Part shown: positions 1 to 9,564 of the stretch, piece by piece
Numbering within the stretch: position 1 is the stretch's first letter
How the letters are laid out: the number at the start of each line of letters is the position of its first letter
Source: UBA5614 sp963667535
Lineage (GTDB): Bacteria; Cloacimonadota; Cloacimonadia; Cloacimonadales; Cloacimonadaceae
Direction: 5' to 3'
Length of the DNA: 64,000 bases
NCBI GenBank assembly: GCA_963667535.2
Contig: CAXXDU010000002.1
Coordinates: 2,480,001 to 2,544,000, forward strand
The notes under the pieces: generated by a model
Told to the model about the DNA's origin: nothing
What the model saw: the letters and a program-made list of their open reading frames with translations, nothing else
Databases searched by the model: none
Program-made: the position numbers and the translations under genes

Positions 1-1
1 A

Positions 2-439
2 TTGACAGATAAGTTTGCAGAAGCTGAAGGACGCCGTCCCAGAATATTAGTAGCGAAGATGGGACAGGATGGTCATGACAGAGGCGCAAAAGTGGTTAGC
101 ACAGCCTATGCTGATATGGGCTTTGATGTGGATGTGGGACCACTCTTCCAGACTCCGGAAGAAACAGCTAAGCAGGCTGTGGAAAATGACGTGCATGTAA
201 TAGGTATGAGTTCTCTGGCAGCAGGGCATAAAACACTTCTGCCTCAGTTAATGGATGAACTGCATAAACTTGGACGTGATGATATCATGGTCATCGTAGG
301 TGGCGTCATTCCTGCTCAGGACTATGATTTCTTGCTTGAACATGGCGCTGCTGCCATATTCGGACCGGGAACCAGGCTTCCCAAAGCTGCGACAGTTATC
401 ATGAATGAACTCTTTAGCAGATTCGGCATTTCTGCATGA
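2..439 (+). CDS. Methylmalonyl-CoA mutase, C-terminal cobalamin-binding part (5' end outside window)
   Basis: This is the B12-binding domain of methylmalonyl-CoA mutase, which interconverts succinyl-CoA and methylmalonyl-CoA. The cobalamin signature DGHDRGAK lies about residues 23-30, with the histidine that replaces the lower axial cobalamin ligand, and the later GGVIPAQDY and FGPGT motifs also match. The reading frame is open to the left edge; the TTG at base 2 is a possible start. The text before DGHDRG (AEGRRPRILVAKMGQ) matches the fused, single-chain mutases better than free small subunits, so I read it as the tail of a longer gene. It overlaps meaB by four bases (ATGA). Fused chain versus separate small subunit cannot be decided here. 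Confidence 0.93.
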   Translation: MTDKFAEAEGRRPRILVAKMGQDGHDRGAKVVSTAYADMGFDVDVGPLFQTPEETAKQAVENDVHVIGMSSLAAGHKTLLPQLMDELHKLGRDDIMVIVGGVIPAQDYDFLLEHGAAAIFGPGTRLPKAATVIMNELFSRFGISA

Positions 440-1563
440 CAGACAAGAAAAAACCTGATACACGTTTACCGGAATGGGCACCCAAAGATGCGGGAAGTGA
501 ATTTGCTACTCGGGTAGTATCAGGTGAAACAAAACAACACAAAGCAATAAATGAGAATACACATGTTAGTCGTTCTCATGGAGCAGTAGACATTGACAAG
601 CTTTTCAATGGTGTTGTTGAAGGAAATATAACAGTTCTTTCTAAAGCTATTACACTTATTGAAAGTAATTCCCATAAACACTTTGAACCGGCGCAGGAGT
701 TGATAAAAAGACTCCTGCCCCATGCAGGAAAATCAATCAGAATTGGCATAACAGGTGTACCGGGAGCCGGGAAAAGTACATTTATTGAAACATTCGGGAC
801 ATGGTTAATTGCACAAGGACACAAAGTAGCAGTTCTCGCCATTGATCCCAGCAGTACGATATCCAAAGGCAGTATATTGGGTGACAAAACCAGGATGGAA
901 AAGCTATCCCGTTCACAAAGCAGTTTCATCCGCCCCTCCCCCTCTTCAGGTGTTTTGGGTGGAGTAGCCCGCAAAACCAGAGAAACTATTATTGCCTGCG
1001 AAGCTGCCGGATTTGATATCATACTGATTGAAACTGTTGGAGTTGGTCAATCTGAAGTTACTGTCAGGTCAATTGTAGACTTCTTTATGCTGATGCAGAT
1101 AACAGGGGCAGGTGATGATTTACAGGGCATTAAGAAAGGCATTATGGAACTGGCGGACCTGGTTGTAGTCAATAAAGCTGATGGGACCAATGAATTGAAA
1201 GCAGATACTACAAAGAATGAACTCATTCAGGTGTTACACTATCTGCAACCCGCAACTACAGGATGGAATACTCCGGCAATGACCTGCTCTGCATTAACAG
1301 GATTAAATATCCCTGAAATCTGGGAACAGATATCCACATTTCTTTCCATTACCAGGGGCAATGGAGTATTTGAACAAAGACGCTCCGGACAGAATCTGGA
1401 ATGGTTAGATTCAATGTTGACGGAAGCATTGACTCAATTATTTTTTCATGATAAAGGTATAGCAGATTCCTATAATAACTCAAAGAAACTAATCTTAGCG
1501 GGAAAGCTTACTCCGGCAATTGCAGCAATTAAATTGATAGATATGTTTAAATCAACGTTGTAG
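436..1563 (+). CDS. meaB: MeaB/ArgK-type GTPase, chaperone of methylmalonyl-CoA mutase
   Basis: G3E-family GTPase of 375 residues that guards and reloads the cobalamin cofactor of methylmalonyl-CoA mutase. Seen in the sequence: Walker A GVPGAGKS at 107-114, the family motif IDPSS at 136-140, the switch region RPSPSSGVLGG about 166-176, ETVGVGQSE about 199-207, and the base-specificity motif NKAD. An N-terminal extension of about 55 residues precedes the helical region; this is somewhat longer than in many MeaB proteins. The start overlaps the mutase stop in an ATGA, so the two are probably translationally coupled. The last 17 bases overlap the 3' end of the convergent phosphatase gene. Confidence 0.95.
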   Translation: MTDKKKPDTRLPEWAPKDAGSEFATRVVSGETKQHKAINENTHVSRSHGAVDIDKLFNGVVEGNITVLSKAITLIESNSHKHFEPAQELIKRLLPHAGKSIRIGITGVPGAGKSTFIETFGTWLIAQGHKVAVLAIDPSSTISKGSILGDKTRMEKLSRSQSSFIRPSPSSGVLGGVARKTRETIIACEAAGFDIILIETVGVGQSEVTVRSIVDFFMLMQITGAGDDLQGIKKGIMELADLVVVNKADGTNELKADTTKNELIQVLHYLQPATTGWNTPAMTCSALTGLNIPEIWEQISTFLSITRGNGVFEQRRSGQNLEWLDSMLTEALTQLFFHDKGIADSYNNSKKLILAGKLTPAIAAIKLIDMFKSTL

Positions 1564-3505
1564 AGACAGGACGAGGATGATTGAATTTTAACACTAGTAT
1601 TGATAGATCATCATTCTGATTTTCTTTACCTGTAAAACTTCTTACACCGTGTAGAATGGATTTGACGATTGTTTCAGGATTCGGGTTCTGCAGTTGGCAG
1701 ATTATCCCCTCAAGTCTGCTATAGCCAAAGAAGGCTTCACTATCACTCATTGCTTCAGTAATACCATCGGTAAATAGGATAATAATATCTTCAATATCCA
1801 GTTGTATGAAAGAAGATGAGATATTTATATCAGGAAATATGCCCAAAGCTGTGCTATGCGTTTCACCATATCTTATGCACTGTTGATTAGTTTTCCTCAA
1901 ATAGAGAGGAGTATGTCCTGAATTACAGAATTCCACAATCCCGGTATTTAAATCCAGAAATCCAATAATCAAAGTAATGAAATTAGACTGTTTATTATTG
2001 TCACACAAATATGTATTGATTTCCATCATGAGACTTGTTACAGAATTTACGTGTTTAGCTTTCGAGCGGATAAGGGTCTGAACCATAGTCATCAGCATTG
2101 AAGCTACAATACCCTTTCCAAATACGTCAGCAATAGCAAAACACATCTTATTATCATCAATCATAAAGGCATCATATAAATCTCCGCCAATCTCCTCTGC
2201 AGGTTCCAATATTCCGAATATACTTACTTCGGACACATCAGTGAGTAAATTCTGATTTGAAGGAATGATGTTTTGCTGAATCTGGGCAGCAAATCTGATT
2301 TCCGAAGTTATCTTATCTTTCTCTCTGTTTGTTTGAATCAGATTGTGCATATAGCTTTTCAGCTCAGATTGCATTTTAGTAAAGGCTGCTGTTAACCCAG
2401 ACACTTCATTATCCATTTTAACAACTGGAAGCTCAATGTTAAAGTCACCTGTTCCAATTTTATTGGTTGCTTTGATGAGCAATCTCAGGGGTTTGAATAT
2501 TGCAGATATCCGCGTGTATATGGATGCTAGAAGCACTAAAAAGCCAAGTCCTAATATAAGACTAAAGATCATATTTACTTTCTTTAAATCGCCCATAATC
2601 TCGTTATCACGAAACTTCACACCAATCGACCAATGATTTCTGGTTATGGGAGCATAATATATCCATCTTGCTTGATAATATGGTGAATAAGGTAGCCTGT
2701 CAAAGCCACTCCTACCATTAACCATAGCTCTCCCTATATTTCTGATTTTTTTTACTCCAAGTTGTTTAGAATAACTGAATATAGTATAGTTCAAAATTAA
2801 ACTATCAGCAGGATGAGTGACATATGTACCATTTTTGGTAAGCAGAATGGCATATCCTGTTTTCAGCAACCTGACAGAAGAGATAATTCTCTGAAGAACT
2901 TTCAAAGACATATCTGTTCTTACAATACCAATAACAACTCCGTTTTCGTACATAGGGAGAGAGTATGAAGTAATAGGTTGAGGAGTAAGATTTGTGTCAA
3001 TCCAGGGTTCAGACCAATAAGAGACTTTTTTGGTTTGGGGAATAATAAACCAATCCTCTAATTGATATTCACCAACCTGAGAACTGACATTCTTTTCCAC
3101 AAAGCTCGAATCAGAGGGAAAATATAGCCTGGAATAGAAACCACTGTTTTTTTTTAAATACTCTGGAGTATAAGCAATACAAAAGGAATTTATCTCCACA
3201 TTTTTTGAAACCTGTCCTCTAAAATAGTTGAAGAGTTCCGTGTTATTTAATCTGAGAGTATTTGTAAGATAAACTGCGTCTTCAGTTTGCTTTTCAAGAT
3301 TAGATAATATGCCATCAATGCGATAAGTATTTTCTGAAGCCAGGTTTTTTGCAATCTGTTCTGCATTATGAATCATTACTTTACGGGTCATAATCTTATT
3401 CACCAGAAACATCAGAGAAAATATCAGTAAAGAAAACAGAAAGACAAACGTAACTATCTGGATGGCAAAGGTTTTTCTGATACTACTTAGATACATCATA
3501 ACCAA
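1547..3505 (-). CDS. Membrane sensor with Cache, HAMP and SpoIIE/RsbU-type PP2C phosphatase domains
   Basis: A 652-residue transmembrane sensor. Order: first membrane helix about 14-36; extracytoplasmic double-Cache-like region about 40-300, with the typical WSEPWID and later GIVRTDMS segments; second helix about 311-331; HAMP about 332-385; a helical linker; then a PP2C-type serine phosphatase about 425-645. Metal-binding acidic residues are visible in GGDLYD (D442), ADVFGKG (D460), FTDGITEA and NDDLSIL. Such proteins usually dephosphorylate an anti-sigma-factor antagonist or similar partner; no partner lies in this window. The gene begins inside the end of the lipoprotein gene (23-base overlap), pointing to joint expression. 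Start choice among three close ATGs (3505, 3499, 3496) is open. Confidence 0.9.
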   Translation of the reverse strand: MVMMYLSSIRKTFAIQIVTFVFLFSLLIFSLMFLVNKIMTRKVMIHNAEQIAKNLASENTYRIDGILSNLEKQTEDAVYLTNTLRLNNTELFNYFRGQVSKNVEINSFCIAYTPEYLKKNSGFYSRLYFPSDSSFVEKNVSSQVGEYQLEDWFIIPQTKKVSYWSEPWIDTNLTPQPITSYSLPMYENGVVIGIVRTDMSLKVLQRIISSVRLLKTGYAILLTKNGTYVTHPADSLILNYTIFSYSKQLGVKKIRNIGRAMVNGRSGFDRLPYSPYYQARWIYYAPITRNHWSIGVKFRDNEIMGDLKKVNMIFSLILGLGFLVLLASIYTRISAIFKPLRLLIKATNKIGTGDFNIELPVVKMDNEVSGLTAAFTKMQSELKSYMHNLIQTNREKDKITSEIRFAAQIQQNIIPSNQNLLTDVSEVSIFGILEPAEEIGGDLYDAFMIDDNKMCFAIADVFGKGIVASMLMTMVQTLIRSKAKHVNSVTSLMMEINTYLCDNNKQSNFITLIIGFLDLNTGIVEFCNSGHTPLYLRKTNQQCIRYGETHSTALGIFPDINISSSFIQLDIEDIIILFTDGITEAMSDSEAFFGYSRLEGIICQLQNPNPETIVKSILHGVRSFTGKENQNDDLSILVLKFNHPRPVSTTLI

Positions 3506-4520
3506 TAAATTCCTGATAAGGTACGCTCTTCTTGATAATACCGTTATCTTTGAGCATATTCACAGAGGATATATAATCTTTCTCAGTTAGCTTCCCGAAC
3601 TGTTCAGGTTTAGCCAGTACTGCTTCTTTTATCTTTTTCAGCATCCATCTCTGGTGGGGAATATTGGCTGGTAAATGTGCTTGTTTTAGATAGCCTATGA
3701 CAATGGATAAAGTCTCTTCTTCATGATTGAGAGCATAGATCCAGCCATCCATAGTAGCCTCAGCAAAGTCACGGCACAATTCTCTATTGTTTTGATAATA
3801 GTCTTTCAGACAGTATATACCATCTTCAGGTATATTGACATCATAATCAGCTAGCGGGAATATCGTTAGTTCCTCCGGATTTATTCCGGTATTGATCAAT
3901 ACATCGAATTCATTATAAACCATCATATTCATGATATCAACAACATCGTTAGTCAGAACATTTACAGTCCAGGATATCGGGACGATATTTGCTTTGATAT
4001 GATTTCTATTCAGGAAAGTAATTGAAGGTTCCCTGAAATCATTAACCCACAAACCTACTCTTTTACCATTGATATCTTTAATTGATTTGATTCCGCTGCT
4101 TTTTTTTGCCACAAGCATCAGTGATGATTTTTGTGAAATTTGAGCTATGTTTACAATTTGATTTCCATTATCAATTTCTCTCAAAGCACTGGTGAGAAAC
4201 ATAGAAACAAAATTTGCTTTTTTGCTTCGCAGTGCTTCAGGTGATGGATTGTCAGGTCCACCCATCTCAATCCTGACATCTATTCCATAGTTATTATAGA
4301 ATCCCTTTTTATGAGCAACATAGAAACCAGCAAATTGTGCCTGATGCAGCCATTGAGTTTGGAATATAACCAGATTTAAATCTTTGGTGCTAGACTTATC
4401 ATTACTCGTTAGATTGGCTTTTGAGTCATTAGTATTAATCTTTTTACCACAAGATAATGACGAAAACAAAACCACAAGTAAAACAATTATCAGATATAAA
4501 TCTATTCCGGCTTTTTTCAT
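3483..4520 (-). CDS. NMT1/THI5-like periplasmic substrate-binding lipoprotein
   Basis: A 345-residue lipoprotein: basic N terminus, hydrophobic stretch 7-20, and lipobox ending in LSC with the acylated cysteine at 24, followed by a linker rich in N, S and K. The rest is an NMT1/SsuA/ThiY-type binding fold, with the recognisable opening QTQWLHQAQFAGFYVA and a GIKSIKDINGKRVGL segment. Family members bind thiamine precursors, alkyl-sulfonates or similar small molecules for ABC uptake. No permease or ATPase is adjacent. Instead the gene overlaps a Cache-HAMP-PP2C sensor, so I infer that it may present its ligand to that sensor. The ligand is not identifiable from sequence alone. Confidence 0.85.
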   Translation of the reverse strand: MKKAGIDLYLIIVLLVVLFSSLSCGKKINTNDSKANLTSNDKSSTKDLNLVIFQTQWLHQAQFAGFYVAHKKGFYNNYGIDVRIEMGGPDNPSPEALRSKKANFVSMFLTSALREIDNGNQIVNIAQISQKSSLMLVAKKSSGIKSIKDINGKRVGLWVNDFREPSITFLNRNHIKANIVPISWTVNVLTNDVVDIMNMMVYNEFDVLINTGINPEELTIFPLADYDVNIPEDGIYCLKDYYQNNRELCRDFAEATMDGWIYALNHEEETLSIVIGYLKQAHLPANIPHQRWMLKKIKEAVLAKPEQFGKLTEKDYISSVNMLKDNGIIKKSVPYQEFIGYDVSK

Positions 4521-4904
4521 TGATAAATACCGTATTTATGCTGGAATGCAGTTTTGTTTAAGCATAATGGAATACTACAAAGGTACAAAAACGCATTACC
4601 GCTGTGCTTGATTCTATCCAAACAACTTATTGGCTTTTCTTTTAAATCGTACATAATCATGTTTTCTATTATATTGGTAATGGCGATTTATGTCAAAACC
4701 TTTTTTAACTTTCCTGTTTAATCCTATAGTTGAGAGTCGGATAAATGAATATATTACAAAACCTGATTGCACAATAATGAGTTTCCGAAAAGAAATCATG
4801 TATAGTTATATCAGGTTATTTGACAAAAATAGCTTACTCATATTAGTGGTTAAAAGCTTAGTTCAAAATTAAGTATAAAACTGTTATTAACATGGAGTAA
4901 CCTA
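4521..4904. other. Gene-free divergent promoter region (384 bp)
   Basis: This AT-rich spacer separates the leftward lipoprotein gene from the rightward hutH, so both promoters should lie here. A TTGACA occurs at 4820-4825 with TATTAG 15 bases downstream. The spacing is short for a sigma-70 promoter, so it is only a weak candidate for hutH. Short open frames on both strands (such as 4614-4799) show no ribosome-binding site and no recognisable protein. I see no hairpin or operator. Confidence 0.4.
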
Positions 4905-6431
4905 ATGCAGAAAATCATCATTGATGGCAATTCACTAACCTTTGAAGATATTTTATCCGTTGCCAGAGACAATAGAGCGGTTGCATTATCGGATTTTGCA
5001 ACAGAAAATGTAAACAAATGCAGAGCCTATGTAGAAAGACTTATTTCTGAGGGTAGAGTTGTGTACGGCTTAACTACGGGCTTTGGCAAATTCAGCACTG
5101 TAACAATATCGCCTGAGCATATTGATGAACTCCAAGAAAATCTGATTATGAGCCATGCTATGAGTGTCGGTAAATCTTATAATATAGAACAGACCAGAGC
5201 TATTATGCTATTACGAGCCAATGTCCTCGCCAAGGGTTATTCAGGCATAAAATTGCAGACTCTCCAGGCACTAATAGATATGTTAAACAAAGGCGTTCAC
5301 CCTGTAATTCCCATGCAGGGTTCGGTCGGTGCCAGCGGAGACCTTTCCCCACTTTCTCATCTGGCTTTAGTCCTGATTGGCAAAGGAAAAGCAGAGTATC
5401 AGGGTGAAGTCATTGATGGTGACAAAGCTATGAAGAAAGCTGGCATTAAACCGATAAAGCTTGCAGCAAAAGAGGGTTTGGCGCTTAATAATGGCACACA
5501 GGTCATGACCGGGATCGGGGTTCTAGCTTTTATAGAAGCTCAAAATCTGGTTAAAATTGCTGATATCATTGCAGCAATGACCATTGATGCTTTAAAAGGA
5601 ACCCCCAAAGCTTTTGATTCTCTTGTTCATAAGCTCCGTCCCCACAAAGGACAGGTCGATAGTGCTTTTAACATCAGAAACCTGCTGGCAAAAAGTAAAC
5701 TCAGAGATTCGCATCTAAATTGTGATAATGTGCAGGATGCATATAGCCTGAGATGTTCTCCGCAAGTACATGGTGCGGTTAGAGACGCAATGAGCTATAT
5801 CAGGACGACTCTGGAGATTGAAATTAATTCTGCCACAGATAATCCTTTAATCTTCCCGGATGAAGACAAAGTCATTTCTGGTGGCAACTTTCATGGAGAG
5901 CCTCTGGCTATAGCTCTTGACACATTAGCTATTGCAATGTCTGAGATAGCATCAATTTCCGAAAGAAGAATTGAGCAGATGCTAAATCCCGCTTTAAATA
6001 GAGGTTTATCTCCGTTTTTAGCTCCACGGCCCGGACTTGATTCTGGTTTCATGATAGCACAGTTGACAGCTGCATCAGTCGTTTCAGAAAATAAAGTACT
6101 ATCTCATCCTGCTTCAGTCGATTCGATACCAACTTCTGCCAATCAGGAAGACCATGTAAGTATGGGCTCTGTTTCAGCAAACAAAGTCTTGCAGGTTATT
6201 GAAAATGTAAACACTGTTTTGGCAATTGAATTGTTGATTGCCATGCAAGCTTTGGATTTGAGAGAAATTCCCAGCTCAAAATCGATTGAATTAGTTAAGA
6301 AAGAGCTTCGTAAGCAAATAAAATACTTAACCCAAGACAGAATTCTCTATATGGATATAAACTATTTAAAACAATGGCTTAAAGATGGTGACATCCTGAA
6401 CTCTATTGATGAAATCCTTCATCTTAAATGA
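4905..6431 (+). CDS. hutH: Histidine ammonia-lyase
   Basis: Deaminates L-histidine to urocanate and ammonia, the first step of histidine breakdown. The 508-residue length is usual for the family. The autocatalytic MIO cofactor triad Ala143-Ser144-Gly145 sits in the motif GSVGASGDLSPLSH. Other family marks are YGLTTGFGKF (about 54-63), the QDAYSLRCSPQVHG-like segment VQDAYSLRC, and SATDNPLIF. A GGAG about eight bases before the ATG supports the start. The other hut genes (hutU, hutI, ftcD) are not in the window. The next gene starts 12 bases downstream on the same strand, but a functional link with it is doubtful. It fits an amino-acid-fermenting lifestyle. Confidence 0.97.
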   Translation: MQKIIIDGNSLTFEDILSVARDNRAVALSDFATENVNKCRAYVERLISEGRVVYGLTTGFGKFSTVTISPEHIDELQENLIMSHAMSVGKSYNIEQTRAIMLLRANVLAKGYSGIKLQTLQALIDMLNKGVHPVIPMQGSVGASGDLSPLSHLALVLIGKGKAEYQGEVIDGDKAMKKAGIKPIKLAAKEGLALNNGTQVMTGIGVLAFIEAQNLVKIADIIAAMTIDALKGTPKAFDSLVHKLRPHKGQVDSAFNIRNLLAKSKLRDSHLNCDNVQDAYSLRCSPQVHGAVRDAMSYIRTTLEIEINSATDNPLIFPDEDKVISGGNFHGEPLAIALDTLAIAMSEIASISERRIEQMLNPALNRGLSPFLAPRPGLDSGFMIAQLTAASVVSENKVLSHPASVDSIPTSANQEDHVSMGSVSANKVLQVIENVNTVLAIELLIAMQALDLREIPSSKSIELVKKELRKQIKYLTQDRILYMDINYLKQWLKDGDILNSIDEILHLK

Positions 6432-6443
6432 AGACAAAAGGAC

Positions 6444-8870
6444 ATGATGCGTAATACGACAAAACACTTTATACTCTGCATGGCTATTCTTGTGGTTGTA
6501 TTCGGTTGTAGCCTCGACAACACAATGTACAACGCCAGAAAGTACTTCAAATCAGCTCAGAACAGACCCTTAAATCCTAATGGAAAGCCAACTCCACAAG
6601 CTATTGACGATTATACCAAAACTATAAAGAAATGTGGCTATGTGCTTACAGAAAGAAAAAACAGTCCGGATGCAGACGATGCTCTATTCCTTTTAGCACA
6701 GTCTTTGTTCTTTAAAGGAAGTAGTCAGTTTCAGGCTAAAGACCAGTTTGAAAGTCTGATTCGCAACTTTCCTGATAGTCCTTTTGCTCCGCAATCAACC
6801 ATGTTTATTGCCCAGATATACCGACAGATTAATGACAATAAACAAGCAGAAATCATTCTGGAAGAATATATCCGAAGACCTGCGACTATCAAATGGCATC
6901 CGATGGCGATCTCATTGTTAGCAGATTTTGCTATTCAGGATAAGGATTTTATCAAAGCTCAATTCTGGCTTGAAAAGATACTTACTCAGTTCCCAAAATC
7001 AATTGAGTACAAAGAAGCTTCTTATCTGTTAGGCAAAAACTATTATGAAAAGAAAGATTATGAAAGCTCACTTGCCCAGTTTCAGAAAGTAGTAAGTACA
7101 AAAGGGATAAAAAGTTCAATCAAACTTGATGCAAAATACTATATAGCATTAAATCTTTTGCTTCTGAATAAAACTCAGCAGAGTCTTACTACTATATCCA
7201 AACTCCTTAAAATTGAGGACCGCCCTGAGAAAATACCTCAGCTTAAATTGCTAAAGGGTAGAGTACTACTTGCCATGAACAACTTTGAAGAAGCTAATGA
7301 ACTTTTGCAAGCTGTGATTAAAACAAATGCCCGTACTACAATTTCCTGCGAGGCATATTATTGGTTAGGTGAGTATTATTTTTATCAGATTGGTGATACT
7401 AAAAATGCAATAGACAGTTATAATAAATCAAAAGCCGAGATAAGTACATCAGATTTTTCTACAGAATCTACAAAGAAGTATACCGCTCTTATGCAAATCT
7501 ACCAAGGTCCGTCCGAGAATAAATTAACTAATCCGTCAGTATTTATTGAGAATAAAATGTCTACTGTAGATAATTACTTCCATGTTTTAAATCTGCCCGA
7601 TTCAGCTTTTGCTGTTATCGATAGTATCAAGCAGATACCAAATGAGTTTCAAACACAGATAGATACTCTGAATATACAGATTCTGTATATCGAAGCACGA
7701 ATGGATTCATTAATAGTCACTCCTGATTCGACGAATATTCAAAACATAGTTAAACCGGCTATTGATAGTGTTAAAGCAGATTCTTTGGCTATTTCATCTG
7801 ATTCGACCCGTACCCAACCCACTGATGAAATTGATAAATTAAAGCCTTCCCTTGTCGATAGTGTTTCCGTCGATTCATTTGCATTGAATGATAAAAGGAC
7901 ACCCACCCAACCTGATTCACTTGCATGGAATGATAAAAGCACACACACCCAACCTGATTCACTTAATACACTATCCGTTAAAGTCCAGGTATCAGATTCT
8001 GATAGCCTTTCATTTAATCAAACGCCTTCTATACGTGATTCGTTATCCTCCGGGAGAATACGTCCACCTGCACCCACTATCAAAGACAGAGCTTTGTATA
8101 ATCAGTATAAACAGCAACAAGCTTCGATTGAACAACAAATAATGAAACTAACCGATATACAGACTGTGTATAATAAGGAATACATTCCCTACTCAATATT
8201 TTTGGAAGCCAGCCTGATTACATTGGGGCTGTCAGACACAGCTTTAGTAAGGCAATCATATCAGAATATGGCTCAGCAATATCCATCAAACAAGTATACC
8301 AATGCCCTGAGGTTGGTGCTTGAGGGCAAAGAGGTCCGTTTGATAGATGCTGACATGGAAATTGAAGAAATTAATCTGGATAAAGCTCTGGAAGAAATAG
8401 ATACTATTCCGGATTCAGCGTTAGCAATACTGGATAGTCTCTCCAAATCAATTTATCCGGATATCAGAATCAAAGCTAATTTCAGACTTGGATGGTATTA
8501 CAGTTTTGAGCAACCTGACACAGCAAAAGCAAAACCTCCCTTAAGTGAAGTGATTAAAACTGACAGAGCCAGCGATTATGCCCAAATGGTTCTGCGGTTT
8601 TTTAATGGCACCAAATACACTTTCACCAGTGTTGTTTTGGATACTCTCAAGGTCAATACTCTTCGAGATTCACTCGGTAATCTCGTTAATCCCGATTCCT
8701 TAAAAACAAATTCTGTGGGTGATTCTATCAAGACCAATCAGCAAAATACACCTGAAGGAAATACTACACCAGTAATGAAAGATGATAAGGAGCAGCCAAC
8801 CCCTGCACCCGGCGAAATTATACATCCAATTAACAAACCGGATGAACCCTTTTACTACAAACCAGATTAA
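6444..8870 (+). CDS. Large TPR lipoprotein with a low-complexity Asp/Ser/Thr linker
   Basis: An 808-residue lipoprotein: lipobox VFGC with cysteine 22 followed by Ser, which suggests outer-membrane retention. Residues about 35-380 are tetratricopeptide-type helical repeats (for example DDALFLLAQSLFFKG, EASYLLGKNYYEKKDYESSL), resembling BamD/YbgF scaffolds. Residues about 415-530 form a disordered stretch built from repeated DS, PDSL and THTQPDSL phrases; it contains an imperfect DNA duplication near 7880-7965. More TPR-like helices follow (about 540-720), then a Pro/Thr-rich tail. It is broadly like the SprE/PorW TPR lipoproteins that assist type IX secretion, but I cannot claim orthology. 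Function unknown; a protein-complex scaffold in the envelope is likely. Confidence 0.72.
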   Translation: MMRNTTKHFILCMAILVVVFGCSLDNTMYNARKYFKSAQNRPLNPNGKPTPQAIDDYTKTIKKCGYVLTERKNSPDADDALFLLAQSLFFKGSSQFQAKDQFESLIRNFPDSPFAPQSTMFIAQIYRQINDNKQAEIILEEYIRRPATIKWHPMAISLLADFAIQDKDFIKAQFWLEKILTQFPKSIEYKEASYLLGKNYYEKKDYESSLAQFQKVVSTKGIKSSIKLDAKYYIALNLLLLNKTQQSLTTISKLLKIEDRPEKIPQLKLLKGRVLLAMNNFEEANELLQAVIKTNARTTISCEAYYWLGEYYFYQIGDTKNAIDSYNKSKAEISTSDFSTESTKKYTALMQIYQGPSENKLTNPSVFIENKMSTVDNYFHVLNLPDSAFAVIDSIKQIPNEFQTQIDTLNIQILYIEARMDSLIVTPDSTNIQNIVKPAIDSVKADSLAISSDSTRTQPTDEIDKLKPSLVDSVSVDSFALNDKRTPTQPDSLAWNDKSTHTQPDSLNTLSVKVQVSDSDSLSFNQTPSIRDSLSSGRIRPPAPTIKDRALYNQYKQQQASIEQQIMKLTDIQTVYNKEYIPYSIFLEASLITLGLSDTALVRQSYQNMAQQYPSNKYTNALRLVLEGKEVRLIDADMEIEEINLDKALEEIDTIPDSALAILDSLSKSIYPDIRIKANFRLGWYYSFEQPDTAKAKPPLSEVIKTDRASDYAQMVLRFFNGTKYTFTSVVLDTLKVNTLRDSLGNLVNPDSLKTNSVGDSIKTNQQNTPEGNTTPVMKDDKEQPTPAPGEIIHPINKPDEPFYYKPD

Positions 8871-8877
8871 CTAAAGC

Positions 8878-9537
8878 ATGCCACGTTTAATACAGAATAA
8901 TATCTTTGTCAGGCAGAATATCTGGATAAAGTGTATCATTCTGATGCTTGGTTCCATCACTGCAATCGTTATTCCTATCAGAGCCCTGTACTACATGATA
9001 CCGATTACGGTTTTGTATCTGTTACTTTCACCTGTTATCTATCTGCATGTAGGTAAAGGCTTCAGGATCTTCCTTCCTTTTTTTGCCATGTATTCTCTGT
9101 TTTCCACTCTACTTGGAGTACCTTTTATTACTATGATTGTTTTCATGGCAAGAATATCTGTCCTCATCATGCTGATGGTCTATTTTTCTGCCAGTCTGCG
9201 TATACCCCGTCTGATTGAAGATAGCCGCAGACTTTCCGGTATCCCTGTTGCCAGTGATATTGTTTTTTTTATTATCGCTACTATTCTGTTTATTAAAAGC
9301 CTGACTAATCACTATAGACTGGCAAACATCAGCTCAACCAGGAAATTTATGAATTACTCTCAGGTTATTCCCAACCTGATTAATGCGATAGTGGTAAATT
9401 GGCAAAACAGGGATGAGATTGAAACTGAAGCAACAGGTATTTTAGCCAAGCCATACACTCAGGTTTATTTTCTCAATAAAAACAATGTGATGGGTTGTGT
9501 ATATATTACATTTTTAGTCCTTATCCTATCACTTTGA
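8878..9537 (+). CDS. EcfT/CbiQ-like membrane protein with degenerate coupling motifs
   Basis: A 219-residue integral membrane protein with about five hydrophobic segments (roughly 15-35, 38-55, 63-80, 83-103, 125-145) and one at the C terminus (205-218). The cytoplasmic stretch between 145 and 190 follows the pattern of EcfT, the transmembrane subunit of energy-coupling-factor vitamin/metal transporters. SSTRKF and ETEATGI fall where EcfT has its two ATPase-coupling Ala-Arg-Gly motifs. Both are altered, and no ECF ATPase genes are nearby. In Firmicutes ecfT commonly stands directly before truA, as here, which supports the assignment. The start lies seven bases after the previous stop without an obvious Shine-Dalgarno site. 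The assignment is tentative. Confidence 0.5.
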   Translation: MPRLIQNNIFVRQNIWIKCIILMLGSITAIVIPIRALYYMIPITVLYLLLSPVIYLHVGKGFRIFLPFFAMYSLFSTLLGVPFITMIVFMARISVLIMLMVYFSASLRIPRLIEDSRRLSGIPVASDIVFFIIATILFIKSLTNHYRLANISSTRKFMNYSQVIPNLINAIVVNWQNRDEIETEATGILAKPYTQVYFLNKNNVMGCVYITFLVLILSL

Positions 9538-9564
9538 TACAATAAACTCTATAGGATGTAGAAA

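Noticed and set aside
576..1022. Leftward open frame antisense to meaB
   Set aside because: Its translation mirrors the conserved GTPase motifs of meaB and has no signals of its own.
4614..4799. Small leftward open frame in the hutH upstream region
   Set aside because: No ribosome-binding site, unusual composition, and it would occupy a promoter region.
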